39,800 nt of DNA, from positions 1 to 39,800 of the forward strand of contig JAFWYM010000001.1 in the NCBI GenBank assembly GCA_017517705.1, written 5' to 3'. This stretch comes from Alistipes sp. GTDB lineage: Bacteria; Bacteroidota; Bacteroidia; Bacteroidales; Rikenellaceae. The notes beneath the pieces are model-generated. The model was not told where the DNA came from and searched no databases. It saw nothing but the letters and a program-made list of their open reading frames with translations. Positions 16,475 through 25,570 of this stretch are shown in pieces. The translations under genes were made by a program, and so were the position numbers. Positions within the stretch are counted from its first letter, which is position 1. The number at the start of each line of letters is the position of its first letter.

Positions 16475-18601
16475 ATGAGAACAAAAGCAAGCATAGCAAA
16501 GCGCATAACAACGACACTATCTGCAGCGATAGTGCTCCTCTTCGGAGCGGCACTGCTAACGAAGTGCGCCTCGACAATGACACCGACGGGAGGCCCCAAG
16601 GATACCATACCCCCGGTGATTGTATTTATGGATCCCGACAACTTCACGACAAACATCGACACGCTGCATCCGCCGAAGATATATGTCGAGTTCAACGAGT
16701 ATGTCCAGATTAAAGATCAGCAGAAGGAGCTCTACACCTCGCCGGCAATGAAGAAGAAGCCGTCGGTAGTACGCCGTGGTCGTGGCATCGTCGTGACTAT
16801 AAAAGATACGCTCCGCCCCAATACCACGTATGCCATAAACTTCGGCTCGTCGATACAGGACAACAACGAGTCGAACCCGCTACACGCCATGCGCTACGTA
16901 TTCTCCACGGGCGATGAGATCGACTCGATGTATATGTCGGGATATACGGCCGACTCTTACAAGGCCGACTCGGTCAGCAAGTCGTTTATCTACTTCTTCA
17001 TCGCCGACTCTGTGGAGACGCCCTCGGAGTGGGACTCGACGATGTTTAAGTACAAGCCGCACGTCATAGCACGTGCCGAGAACAATGGTATCTTCATCGC
17101 CCAGAACCTCAAGCCCGTGGACTACCGCATATATGCCTTCGAGGATACCAACAACAACATGGAGTATGAGCCCTCGGTAGACCAGATAGGCTTCCTCGAC
17201 TCGACGTACAACCCCTCGACGATGCCCGGCTTCAGCATCTGGTTCGACTCGTTGCGCCACTACCCCTCGGCCGACCCGCAGCTATACTTCCGCATGTTCA
17301 AGGATCGTAAGTTTGCGCGCCACAACCTCAGTGGCCAGGAGCGCGTAAACCGCCACAAGGCGATACTATACTTCGGTGCCCCCAACCCCGACGTGAAGGA
17401 GATACTCTTCGACTCGATACCCTCGGATAGGGTTATCTACGACCCCCAGACCGTGGGTAAGGATACCGTGGCACTATGGTTCGACGTCGCCCCCGAGGAG
17501 CTTCCCGACACCATCAAGGGTACGATACGATATATAAAGCACGACTCGCTGAACAACCTCGTGGAGTCTACCGACAAGCTACGCCTGGCGTGGGTGAAGG
17601 TCGAGACGAAGGAGGAGCGCGAGGAGCGCGAGCGTATCGACAAGGAGCGCGAAAAGGCCCTCAAGGCGGGTGCCGACTGGCAGGAGCCCGAGGTGCCCAA
17701 TCCCTTTAAGCTATCGATACCCACATCGGGCGAATTTCATAAGGATAAGCACGTAGACCTCGAGTTCGACTTCCCGCTAACGAAATTCGACACCGCTGCG
17801 ATAACGCTCAAGATGACGACGGAGGAGATCACCGAGCCCCAGGATGTGTCGTACCGATTTATCCAGGACACGTTAAACCGCCGTAAGTTCCAGCTACGTG
17901 CCGACTGGCAGCCCTTAGCAAAGTACGAGTTGCTGATACCTGCGGGTGTCTTTGCGAACGTGGCACAGGAGCAGAACGACACGATAAAGTGCTCGTATAC
18001 GGGTGCCAACCCCGAGAAGTTTGCGAAGGTGAACATAAACGTCAAGAGCACCAACAACCGCGCACGCTACATTCTGCAGCTGACCAACGCTCAGGGCAGA
18101 ACGCAGAAGGAGATACGCAACGCCACGGCAGGAAACTACACGATGGAGTTTGTCACACCGGGCGACGTGATGCTCCGCGTGGTGGAGGATCTCAACGGCA
18201 ATGGCAAGTGGGATACGGGCGACATGGTCATCATGCGTCAGCCCGAGCGCACGGAGATATATAAGAACGAGGAGGGCTTGGAAACAATAGCCACGAAGGA
18301 GAACTGGGAGTTCGACATCGAGGTGGATATGGATAAGCTCTTCGCACCGATAACGATGGAGTCGGTAATAAAGATGCTCAACGACCGCGAGGATGAGCGC
18401 CTCAAGAAGCTCGCCGAGGAGATGGCCAAGAAGCGCAAGGAGAATGCCAACAAGAACAACAACCAAAACTCGGGTATGGGCTTTGGCGGCATGGGTGGCA
18501 TGGGTGGCCTCGGAGGCAACAGCGGCATGGGCGGCTTTGGCGGCTCAGGCGGAGGACGCTCGGGTGGCGGCCTCAACGGCAACCAAACATTCGGACGATA
18601 G
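16475..18601 (+). CDS. Ig-like (Big_5-type) domain lipoprotein with Gly/Met-rich tail
   Basis: Large envelope lipoprotein, 708 residues, signal ending LLTKC (Cys30). Residues about 40-145 form a bacterial Ig-like domain: GGPKDTIPPVI, P-x-x-x-V-x-F-N-E-x-V and LRPNTTYAINFG are the hallmarks of the SbsA/Big_5 type. A central part of about 450 residues is rich in beta strand, and a Lys/Glu helix (about 645-675) leads to a tail made almost only of Gly, Met and Ser (about 679-708). Widely conserved in Bacteroidales; function unproven. Followed after 2 bases by the barrel gene, suggesting the two products act together in the outer membrane. Confidence 0.82.
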   Translation: MRTKASIAKRITTTLSAAIVLLFGAALLTKCASTMTPTGGPKDTIPPVIVFMDPDNFTTNIDTLHPPKIYVEFNEYVQIKDQQKELYTSPAMKKKPSVVRRGRGIVVTIKDTLRPNTTYAINFGSSIQDNNESNPLHAMRYVFSTGDEIDSMYMSGYTADSYKADSVSKSFIYFFIADSVETPSEWDSTMFKYKPHVIARAENNGIFIAQNLKPVDYRIYAFEDTNNNMEYEPSVDQIGFLDSTYNPSTMPGFSIWFDSLRHYPSADPQLYFRMFKDRKFARHNLSGQERVNRHKAILYFGAPNPDVKEILFDSIPSDRVIYDPQTVGKDTVALWFDVAPEELPDTIKGTIRYIKHDSLNNLVESTDKLRLAWVKVETKEEREERERIDKEREKALKAGADWQEPEVPNPFKLSIPTSGEFHKDKHVDLEFDFPLTKFDTAAITLKMTTEEITEPQDVSYRFIQDTLNRRKFQLRADWQPLAKYELLIPAGVFANVAQEQNDTIKCSYTGANPEKFAKVNINVKSTNNRARYILQLTNAQGRTQKEIRNATAGNYTMEFVTPGDVMLRVVEDLNGNGKWDTGDMVIMRQPERTEIYKNEEGLETIATKENWEFDIEVDMDKLFAPITMESVIKMLNDREDERLKKLAEEMAKKRKENANKNNNQNSGMGFGGMGGMGGLGGNSGMGGFGGSGGGRSGGGLNGNQTFGR

Positions 18602-18603
18602 TT

Positions 18604-19500
18604 ATGAGACGAGAACATAAGATAATAGTGCGTGTAGCACTGCTACTGGTGGTAATGGCGACACTCTCGACGCGCGTTACAGCGCAGCACACCCTGACAC
18701 TCACGGGAGGTACGGGCGTGGCAACAGCGCGCTTCTACCCCTCAGAGGTGACGAAGTGGATGTGGGGCTCGGAGACCTTCGGCCTCTCGTGGCGCTTCTA
18801 CAGCGAGAAGCCCCGCTTTGTGGGCGCCATAGGTATCGACCTTGAGTATATGGAGCGTGGCTTCAACTTCGGCTACGCCTACTCGTCGGAGTATATCGAC
18901 ACGCCCGATGGCGACAAGAAGGAGAAGCGTACATACTACTTCTACAACCGCAAGGTAAATACCCTGATGCTACCCCTCGTGTGGCAGCCACACTTCTACG
19001 TGGCACGCAACCGCTTAAGGATATTTATCGAGGCGGCGGTGGTATTCTCCTACAACCTCTCGTCGCACTACGAGTACTTAGACAATCGCTACCCCGCAGG
19101 CAAGTACGAGTGGAAGGTGCCGCGCGACAACCGCTTTGGCTATGGACTCTCGGGAGGCTTAGGCTTCGCAGTGCTGGTACACCAGGTGGAGATAGGCCTG
19201 AAGGCTAAGTATAACTTCGGCTACTCCGACATCATGAAGAACCGAAACAAGTACTACTCCAACTCTACCGATGGCCGCGAGAACCCCTTCTACTACACGC
19301 CACTACGTTCGCCCTTGGACAACATCAACGTGATGCTTACGGTGGGCTGGCGCTTCAACAAGCGAGGCTTCGACGAGTGGTTCGTCGTACGCAAGAAGAG
19401 GGAGAAGAGGCTCGACAGCTTCAACTTCTCCGCACAGACGGGTGCTAATAGCAGCTCCAACAACTCGAGCGGAGGACGTCAGGGTACAGGACGACGTTAG
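18604..19500 (+). CDS. PorT-like outer-membrane beta-barrel protein
   Basis: Exported 298-residue protein with a signal peptide (cleavage after about residue 27, TRVTAQ) and alternating amphipathic strands rich in aromatic residues, as in the PorT/OmpW-like barrels of Bacteroidota: TGGTGVATARF, GAIGIDLEYMERGF, LMLPLVWQPHF, GLSGGLGFAV, NVMLTVGWRF. The last strand is followed by a basic stretch and a Ser/Asn/Gly-rich tail of about 25 residues. Whether it assists type IX secretion like true PorT cannot be told here. Immediately follows the Ig-like lipoprotein gene. Confidence 0.75.
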   Translation: MRREHKIIVRVALLLVVMATLSTRVTAQHTLTLTGGTGVATARFYPSEVTKWMWGSETFGLSWRFYSEKPRFVGAIGIDLEYMERGFNFGYAYSSEYIDTPDGDKKEKRTYYFYNRKVNTLMLPLVWQPHFYVARNRLRIFIEAAVVFSYNLSSHYEYLDNRYPAGKYEWKVPRDNRFGYGLSGGLGFAVLVHQVEIGLKAKYNFGYSDIMKNRNKYYSNSTDGRENPFYYTPLRSPLDNINVMLTVGWRFNKRGFDEWFVVRKKREKRLDSFNFSAQTGANSSSNNSSGGRQGTGRR

Positions 19501-19542
19501 TCCCTCAGACAACGAAAGATATAAACATTAAAACACTATACG

Positions 19543-19878
19543 ATGGATTCAACAAGACAGCAGAAGATAGCACGACAGATTCAGCGCGACATCGCCGAGA
19601 TATTCCAGAAGGAGCTGGCAGACACGCTACGTGGCAAGCTCGTGACGGTGACAATAGTGCGCGTATCTCCCGACTTGGCATACGCAAAGATATATATCAG
19701 CGTCTTCCCCTTCGAGCAGTGCAATGCCGTACTCGAGGCAATAAAGGAGAAGGCGTGGTTTGTACGCAAGCTCCTCGGAGCACGCATACGCAACCAGCTG
19801 AAGATCGTCCCCGAGTTGGAGTTCTTCATCGACGACTCGCTCGAGTATATCGAGAATATCGACAACCTGCTTAAGTAG
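19543..19878 (+). CDS. rbfA: 30S ribosome-binding factor A
   Basis: RbfA, a KH-fold factor for 30S maturation and cold adaptation, 111 residues, the normal length. Visible features: R-x-x-K-I-A-R-x-I-Q-R-D at the N-terminus, LVTVTIVRVSPDLAYAKIYIS as the central KH strands (about 33-53), and the ending PELEFFIDDSLEYIENI, typical of the family. The 42-base gap upstream is the largest in this operon and could hold an internal promoter, but I see no good match. rsgA, another 30S maturation factor, lies about 10 kb upstream. Confidence 0.93.
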   Translation: MDSTRQQKIARQIQRDIAEIFQKELADTLRGKLVTVTIVRVSPDLAYAKIYISVFPFEQCNAVLEAIKEKAWFVRKLLGARIRNQLKIVPELEFFIDDSLEYIENIDNLLK

Positions 19879-19891
19879 TAGCCGCGGGGTG

Positions 19892-21088
19892 ATGATGCTC
19901 TGGAGTACGTTTGCACGACGCTATATGTTCTCACCGAAATCACATTCGGTGATTAACATTATTGCCTTCGTGAGCCTCATAGCTGTAGCTGTACCCACGG
20001 CCGCGATGATTATCCTCCTGGCTATGTTCGCCGGCCTTAGTGGCACCATCGACGAGCTCTCGACAGCCAAGAGTGCCGACATAGAGGTCGTGGCCAAGCG
20101 TGGAGGCACCATTGCTGAGGATGATGCCATGCGTGCAAAGATAGCCTCCGTAGAGGGTGTAGATCACGTGGCGGAATATATCGAGCAGAGCGTGATAGCC
20201 ACCTCCGCAGGGCGACGCTTGCCTATAATCCTGCGTGGCGTGGATGACGAGTACTTCGACGTCATCCCCGTGGAGCAATATATGCAGTATGGTCGCGTGA
20301 CATCCATAGGTGCTGGCGACATAATCCTTGGCGCGGCACTCTCGGGCTCATTGGGGGCCTACGGCATAGGCACGGAGATAGAGCTCTATGCCCTAAACCG
20401 CAAGCAGATATCGACGCTGCTGCCCACAAGCGGCATATCGCGCCTCGCAACACGCCTCGGAGGTGTTGTAAACGCCAATGCCGAGATCAATGGCTCGCTG
20501 GCAATAACCGATATCGGTCGCGTGCAGCGCCTGCTTAACTACGACGGCCGCATAACGGCACTCGCCATAGATGTGAGCCCCACCGCCGACATCGACGCTG
20601 TGGAGCGTAGCATCGAAGCAATCGTCGAGAGGGAGCTCGACGTAGTAACGCGCCAGGAGCAAGATGCCTCGATGAATGCGATACTTAGGATGGAGAAGTT
20701 CGCCATAGTGCTCATAGGTCTGATGATAGCCCTTGTTGCCACCTTTGCCATCGTAGGCTCGGTGGTGATGCTCATCACGGAGAAGGAGCGCGACATAGCG
20801 ACACTGCGCGCCATAGGTGCCAAGCAGAGTCTCATACGCAACATCTTCGTCGGCGAGGGTATGCTACTGACACTCACGGGCGTACTCCTCGGCACGCTGA
20901 TAGGCGTAGCCATAGCCCTCGGACAGAAGTACTACGGATGGGTAACCATCCCGGGGAATAATATACTCGAGAGCTACCCCGTGGATATTGTAGCAACGGA
21001 CGTAGTGATGGTCGTCGTCGCCGTCACGCTCATCGGCTGGGCTGTGTCGATGCTTACGGTAAGAGCCAAACTTAAAATGCGATTATAA
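19892..21088 (+). CDS. LolC/LolE-type ABC transporter permease
   Basis: Inner-membrane permease of the MacB/FtsX superfamily, close to the lipoprotein-releasing LolC/E proteins, 398 residues. It has a first helix (about 23-48), a long periplasmic domain (about 49-270), and three C-terminal helices (about 272-296, 318-342, 367-390). The FtsX signature (VMLITEKERDIATLRAIGAK) lies between helices two and three. The N-terminus (FARRYMFSPKSHSVINIIA) is typical for LolC/E. Start is uncertain among GTG 19889 and ATG 19892 or 19895. The partner ATPase is not in this window. Placed among lipoprotein genes, lipoprotein export is a sensible role. Confidence 0.85.
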   Translation: MMLWSTFARRYMFSPKSHSVINIIAFVSLIAVAVPTAAMIILLAMFAGLSGTIDELSTAKSADIEVVAKRGGTIAEDDAMRAKIASVEGVDHVAEYIEQSVIATSAGRRLPIILRGVDDEYFDVIPVEQYMQYGRVTSIGAGDIILGAALSGSLGAYGIGTEIELYALNRKQISTLLPTSGISRLATRLGGVVNANAEINGSLAITDIGRVQRLLNYDGRITALAIDVSPTADIDAVERSIEAIVERELDVVTRQEQDASMNAILRMEKFAIVLIGLMIALVATFAIVGSVVMLITEKERDIATLRAIGAKQSLIRNIFVGEGMLLTLTGVLLGTLIGVAIALGQKYYGWVTIPGNNILESYPVDIVATDVVMVVVAVTLIGWAVSMLTVRAKLKMRL

Positions 21089-21092
21089 TAAT

Positions 21093-22007
21093 ATGAAGAT
21101 ACTCAGACATATAGCCATCGTGGTGGCCTCCGCAGTCGCCATCGTAGGATGCTCGGGGCCCAAGGAGATTCCCGACAAGGATCTTATAAACATCTTCCAC
21201 GATGCCTACCTCGCCAATGCCTATATGGCGGAGGCGGGCATTCGCGAGGACTCGCTGCAGCTCTACGAGCCCATATTCAAGCGCTATGGCTACACCATGG
21301 CCGACCTCCAGCATACGCTCATGACCTTCAACGAGCGTAAGAGTGCCATGCTCAGCGATATTATGAGTGCCGTGCATCGCAGACTCGATGCCGAGGCTGA
21401 CATTGAAGCTAAGAAGATGGTCGTGCTCGACACCATCGACAACCTCGCCAAGCGAACATATACACGCACGATATACTCCGATACGCTCATTCGCGCAAAG
21501 CGCATGCGCGACACAACGAAGCTACGCATCACCATCGAGGATATAGTGCCTGCGGAGTATACCGTAACCTTCGACTACCTTATCGACTCGCTCGACGAGA
21601 ACCTCAACTCGCGCGTCGAGGTATACCTCCTGCGTAGCGACTCAACACAGACATCGCGCTACACGCTTATGCTCAGCCGCCACCGCGAGGGTAAATACTC
21701 GCGTAAGTTCACGGCCGACACCTCGCACCGCAAGCTATACATCAATATGTACTACCACCCGCATAACGAGGAGTCTAAGTTACCCGATATTACGATACGT
21801 AACTTCAAGATTGTGCGCGTGTTACCCACGGAGACATCTGTCGATAGCCTATACTACGACCAGCTAAACCTCAACATCATTAATCATGAGCTGATGACGG
21901 GATTTACGGCTGACACCATCCTCCGCAGGGAGACAGAGATAATCACCCCCGACAGCATCCAACACGATGAAACGCAGGATAGCCTCGCACTACGCGCTGA
22001 TAGATAG
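21093..22007 (+). CDS. DUF4296 domain lipoprotein
   Basis: Lipoprotein of 304 residues with signal ending AIVGC (Cys20). Residues about 26-105 match the DUF4296 pattern: IPDKDLINIFHDAYLANAY, a short helix pair with YEPIFKRYGYT, then a hydrophobic/charged helix. The C-terminal half is charged and beta-rich and of unknown role. Function unknown; the family is common in Bacteroidales, often next to the amidohydrolase found here. It overlaps the next gene by 41 bases in a different frame. Confidence 0.83.
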   Translation: MKILRHIAIVVASAVAIVGCSGPKEIPDKDLINIFHDAYLANAYMAEAGIREDSLQLYEPIFKRYGYTMADLQHTLMTFNERKSAMLSDIMSAVHRRLDAEADIEAKKMVVLDTIDNLAKRTYTRTIYSDTLIRAKRMRDTTKLRITIEDIVPAEYTVTFDYLIDSLDENLNSRVEVYLLRSDSTQTSRYTLMLSRHREGKYSRKFTADTSHRKLYINMYYHPHNEESKLPDITIRNFKIVRVLPTETSVDSLYYDQLNLNIINHELMTGFTADTILRRETEIITPDSIQHDETQDSLALRADR

Positions 22008-23100
22008 TCGCTTAGAGCGCAACATCATCGTCGAGGTGGAGGATAGCGGCCGTATCTCCGCCATAGAACGCACAGAGGATATAGACCGCTGTGCAGGCGT
22101 GGAGTTCTACCCCGGCATCCTTATCCCCGCGATGATCAATGCACACAGCCACCTGGAGCTTGCCTACCTTCGTGGCGCCATTGCCGAGGGTAGCGGCTTT
22201 GCAGGCTTTGCCCGCGCCATAGGTCAGGTGCGCGGCAACTACACGCCCGAGGAGCGCATCCACGCTGCCGAGGTTGCCGATGCACGCATGTGGGAGGAGG
22301 GCATCGCTGCTGTTATGGACATCGCCAACGACGACCTTGTGATGGATGTTAAGCGTCGCTCGAAGATAGAGTATCACACACTATTCGAGCACTTTGGCAT
22401 CAACAATAACGATGTGGAGCGCTTAGAGTCTCTAACCAAGAGGTACCCCTTAAGCTCGGTGACACCCCACTCGACATACTCCGTGAACGACAGCTCCTAC
22501 CGTAGGATCGCCACAACAGGCCAAGCGCCACTCTCCATCCACTTCGAGGAGTCGGACGATGAGCGCGCGCTATATCGCCACGAGGGATCGCTATGGGAGT
22601 GGTATGAGCGTATGGGCTGGGAGTGCGACTTTCTTGACTACGGCACACCCGCAGCACGCATCGTAGCATCTACACCCCGCCATAGGCGCGTGGCGCTCAT
22701 CCATGCCACACGTGTGACAGAGGCGGACATCGTAGCCATCGAGGCACACTTCGACATAAAGCCCACGTGGGTTGTATGCCCCGAGTCGAATCGCTATATC
22801 TCGCGCCTCACGCCACCCATGGCGTTGCTACGTAGCAAGACGTGCGAGATAGCCATAGGCACCGACTCGTTAGCCTCGGCACGCAGCCTCTCGATGGTGG
22901 ATAATATGCGGCAGTTGGGCGACATACCTCTTGCCGAGCTGCTAACCTATGCTACACGTGGTGGTGCCCGCGCCTTAGGCATTGACGACCGCCTTGGCAG
23001 CATAGAGGTAGGCAAGTGCCCGGGACTTGTGATACTTCGTGGCGCCGACCTTCAGTCGCTACGCCTGACTCCCGAAAGCGAGACTTACCGTATTATATAA
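21967..23100 (+). CDS. Amidohydrolase family protein (nucleoside/aminofutalosine deaminase-like)
   Basis: Metal-dependent TIM-barrel hydrolase, 377 residues. Metal and catalytic residues are in place: NAHSHLE (His60, His62), IHFEES (His192, Glu194), IHATR (His246) and GTDSLAS (Asp300). The layout resembles cytosine/adenosine-type deaminases such as 5'-methylthioadenosine or aminodeoxyfutalosine deaminase; the substrate is unproven. Start at ATG 21967 lies inside the DUF4296 gene and gives the usual N-terminal beta-sandwich. It is the last gene of the operon, six bases before the terminator stem at 23106. Confidence 0.82.
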   Translation: MKRRIASHYALIDSRLERNIIVEVEDSGRISAIERTEDIDRCAGVEFYPGILIPAMINAHSHLELAYLRGAIAEGSGFAGFARAIGQVRGNYTPEERIHAAEVADARMWEEGIAAVMDIANDDLVMDVKRRSKIEYHTLFEHFGINNNDVERLESLTKRYPLSSVTPHSTYSVNDSSYRRIATTGQAPLSIHFEESDDERALYRHEGSLWEWYERMGWECDFLDYGTPAARIVASTPRHRRVALIHATRVTEADIVAIEAHFDIKPTWVVCPESNRYISRLTPPMALLRSKTCEIAIGTDSLASARSLSMVDNMRQLGDIPLAELLTYATRGGARALGIDDRLGSIEVGKCPGLVILRGADLQSLRLTPESETYRII

Positions 23101-23105
23101 TAAGT

Positions 23106-23142
23106 GGGGATGACTAAAAAGTAAATGTGTCATCCCCGTTTT
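23106..23142 (+). terminator. Rho-independent terminator closing the 12759-23100 operon
   Basis: GGGGATGAC (23106-23114) pairs with GTCATCCCC (23129-23137) around a 14-base A-rich loop, then GTTTTG. A-runs within the loop give little T-tract in reverse, so it acts mainly on the plus strand. Stem and loop are nearly identical to the terminator at 34708-34747. Confidence 0.85.
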
Positions 23143-23159
23143 GTTAAGTATCTTTGACA

Positions 23160-24629
23160 CTACTCCACCAACACATAGCCACCCACATAGTATATCGCCA
23201 CGCCACCCTGCTTGGTATAGAGGTTGGCATTGAGGGTGAGGCGCCCGCTCGCGGTATCGTAGCTTATAAACTGGCAGTTCATGCCCACAGCATCGCCCTC
23301 GCCCTTAACGTATGTGACACCTCCGATGGTAAATGTCATACCGCTACCGGCAACAAAATTGCCGGATGTCAATGTAGACCACCTCGATGCAGGATAGGTG
23401 ATAACAACCTCGGCATTGGCCATGCCATCTACCGTCGTAACACCCGCCTTGCTCGACACATATACCTTGAAGGTCTCGGCATCGCTATTATCCAGGAGCA
23501 CCGAGGCGGGGGTAAACAGAAGCTCGCGACCATTATCCACGACATCGATACACTCGTTCACCGAGCGATACTCGCCACCGAAGGTTGCCGTAGCCTCAAC
23601 GTCCTGAGCGGCAAGCTCCACCGATACAATGCCCCTATCGACCTTCAAAACGCCCGTCAGACCATCGCGACTGGTTGTCTCAGCCTTATAGTCGAGGCCC
23701 TTGATAGGGTCGCAAAGACGCAGACTAAACTCTTCGGTTGTCGTGGCAAGATTCATATCGAAAGAGTCATTAGCACCCTTATCGGCAACAAAGAAGCGCA
23801 AGAATATAGAGTCCTCGTAGACAACATAGGTCTTAACGACATCGACACAGAGCGTATAGATAACACCCTCGGCCGTCTCCTCGACGTAAGCAGACTCGAG
23901 GGGCTTCTCTACCGTCTTACCGTTCCACGTATAGGTGATAACGCTCTCCGTATCGGGCTTGACATCCTCCGGAAGCTCAGCCTCGACGTATGGCACCGAG
24001 GCAACAATAGTTACCGCCACACCTTCAGCCGTGGTATACTCAGCCCTGAGTGTCATGGCGTAGCTCACCTCATCAAGAGCAACGGTAACCCTACCTGCCG
24101 TTATCATAGCATGGTCGAAGGGGTAGTCCTCGATGCTGAGGTTGCCGATATTGGCGACGAAAGAGTATATCATGTCATCCTCGGCAATAGCCATAACATC
24201 CACAACACCCTCGCTATTCTCTATCGCCCCCGCGAGCACCTCCTCGCCAAGCGACAGGAAGGCGTGCTCCTCGGCCTCGACAAACTCCATATAATAGTCT
24301 AAGCCCTCAGCCGGCGACAGCGATATATAGTATTGATAACCAAGGTTATCTAAATCGAAGAGGTGGTAGCACGCAGACTTAAGCTCCACAACCTCATCGC
24401 CATACATCACATAGTTATCCGGAAGAATAGGCTTCTCGGGGTCTTCCGGGTCTTTGGGTTCTTCGGGGGTATCAGGCTTCTCGGGCTCCTCAGGCTCACT
24501 GGGGGTATTGGGCTCATCGGGTTGCTCCTGCTGCGGTGGGGCCTGCGTATCATCCGCCTCACAAGCCACAAACGTGAGCACTGCAATGCTCAAAATAACA
24601 CTAAAGAGCGTTTTAGAAAAGTACTTCAT
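23160..24629 (-). CDS. Hypothetical surface lipoprotein with Pro/Glu-rich linker
   Basis: Lipoprotein of 489 residues; signal ends TFVAC (Cys23). Residues about 26-72 form a Pro/Glu/Asp-rich linker with repeated EPEEPEKP-like units, suggesting display away from the membrane. The remainder is beta-rich with several Ig/BACON-like strands (about 75-440). The last 50 residues (GMTFTIGGVTYV to YYVGGYVLVE) look like a separate small beta domain. I do not recognise a family. It has its own minus-strand promoter, and its 3' end faces the operon terminator. Confidence 0.75.
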   Translation of the reverse strand: MKYFSKTLFSVILSIAVLTFVACEADDTQAPPQQEQPDEPNTPSEPEEPEKPDTPEEPKDPEDPEKPILPDNYVMYGDEVVELKSACYHLFDLDNLGYQYYISLSPAEGLDYYMEFVEAEEHAFLSLGEEVLAGAIENSEGVVDVMAIAEDDMIYSFVANIGNLSIEDYPFDHAMITAGRVTVALDEVSYAMTLRAEYTTAEGVAVTIVASVPYVEAELPEDVKPDTESVITYTWNGKTVEKPLESAYVEETAEGVIYTLCVDVVKTYVVYEDSIFLRFFVADKGANDSFDMNLATTTEEFSLRLCDPIKGLDYKAETTSRDGLTGVLKVDRGIVSVELAAQDVEATATFGGEYRSVNECIDVVDNGRELLFTPASVLLDNSDAETFKVYVSSKAGVTTVDGMANAEVVITYPASRWSTLTSGNFVAGSGMTFTIGGVTYVKGEGDAVGMNCQFISYDTASGRLTLNANLYTKQGGVAIYYVGGYVLVE

Positions 24630-24644
24630 AACATTATAGATTTG

Positions 24645-24681
24645 TTTGTGTTACAAAGATACAATTTTTTTTGTACCTTTG
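24645..24681 (+). promoter_or_regulatory. Promoter of the 24720 membrane protein gene
   Basis: TACCTTTG at 24674-24681 is a perfect -7 element. TTTG at 24645-24648 is the nearest upstream -33 candidate, but the 25-base spacing is too long to be convincing. Confidence 0.5.
24654..24661 (-). promoter_or_regulatory. Promoter -7 element of the Pro/Glu-linker lipoprotein gene
   Basis: Minus-strand TATCTTTG, perfect for the -7 consensus, 25 bases upstream of the start. No well-spaced -33 element is visible; the region is shared with the divergent promoter. Confidence 0.5.
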
Positions 24682-24719
24682 CTCTGAAACTCAAAGAATA
24701 ACACAAAAAACTACAACTA

Positions 24720-25409
24720 ATGAAACGTACAGACCTCTACTTCGCCATCGTGATGCTGGCGATATTCCTCCCCTTCTTCCTCTCGGCCGACATCTATGCG
24801 TGGTATAAGACGTTCAATGCCGAGCACGCAATGATTATGGCATTCCTGAAGTTCGGCATCCTCGCAACCCTTGGCGAGATGCTCGGTTGCAGAATATCTA
24901 CGGGTAACTACACGACACCCACGTTTGGCGTGCTCCCGCGCATGGTCGTGTGGGGCGTGCTCGGTATGGCGATAAGCATGGCGATGACCGTATTCTCGAG
25001 TGGCATACCCACATTCATAACCAGCATGGGCGGTGGTGAGCTCGTTGCGGCCTTCGCTGCCGAGGGCTTCTCGTGGGGTAAGCTCATCGTGGCATTTTCA
25101 ATATCGGTGATGATGAACACCTTCTTTGCGCCTGTGTTTATGACCTTCCACAAGATTACCGATGCCCACATCGCCGAGAATGGTGGCTCGCTCAAGGCTC
25201 TCATAACGCCCATTGATATGCGCCGCCAGATGGTGTCGCTAAACTGGGATATGCAGTGGAGCTTCATCTTCAAAAAGACAATACCGCTCTTCTGGTACCC
25301 CGCACATACCATCACATTTATGCTCCCGGGCGAGCTCCGCGTGCTCTTTGCCGCACTCCTTGGTGTCGCCCTCGGTGTAATCCTCGCCATCGGCGCACGC
25401 AAGAAATAG
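24720..25409 (+). CDS. Multi-pass membrane protein, possibly Mpv17/PMP22-like
   Basis: A 229-residue inner-membrane protein with about five helices (around 8-26, 38-54, 72-92, 120-141, and 205-226). The segment from about 184 (IPLFWYPAHTITFMLPGELR) resembles the Mpv17/PMP22 signature W-x-x-x-P-A-x-x-x-x-F-x-x-x-P-x-x-x-R in order and spacing. That is a by-eye similarity and the remaining sequence is divergent, so the family link is tentative. Its function is unknown. Stands alone with its own promoter. Confidence 0.7.
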   Translation: MKRTDLYFAIVMLAIFLPFFLSADIYAWYKTFNAEHAMIMAFLKFGILATLGEMLGCRISTGNYTTPTFGVLPRMVVWGVLGMAISMAMTVFSSGIPTFITSMGGGELVAAFAAEGFSWGKLIVAFSISVMMNTFFAPVFMTFHKITDAHIAENGGSLKALITPIDMRRQMVSLNWDMQWSFIFKKTIPLFWYPAHTITFMLPGELRVLFAALLGVALGVILAIGARKK

Positions 25410-25471
25410 ACTGATAATCAGCATATATAGTTTGGTCTTATGGTGCTATAAGAAATCATTAAGGAAAAACT

Positions 25472-25502
25472 ATTGCAGAGAAGAAAAAAGCCCTTATATT
25501 TG
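25472..25502 (+). promoter_or_regulatory. Promoter of the reverse rubrerythrin gene
   Basis: ATTG at 25472-25475, 19 bases, TATATTTG at 25495-25502. The leader would be about 60 bases and AT-rich. Confidence 0.6.
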
Positions 25503-25570
25503 CACCAGAAACAGAAAAGAAAACCAATAAAACTAAAGACAAATATTAACCTATAAAAACTATTAAGATT

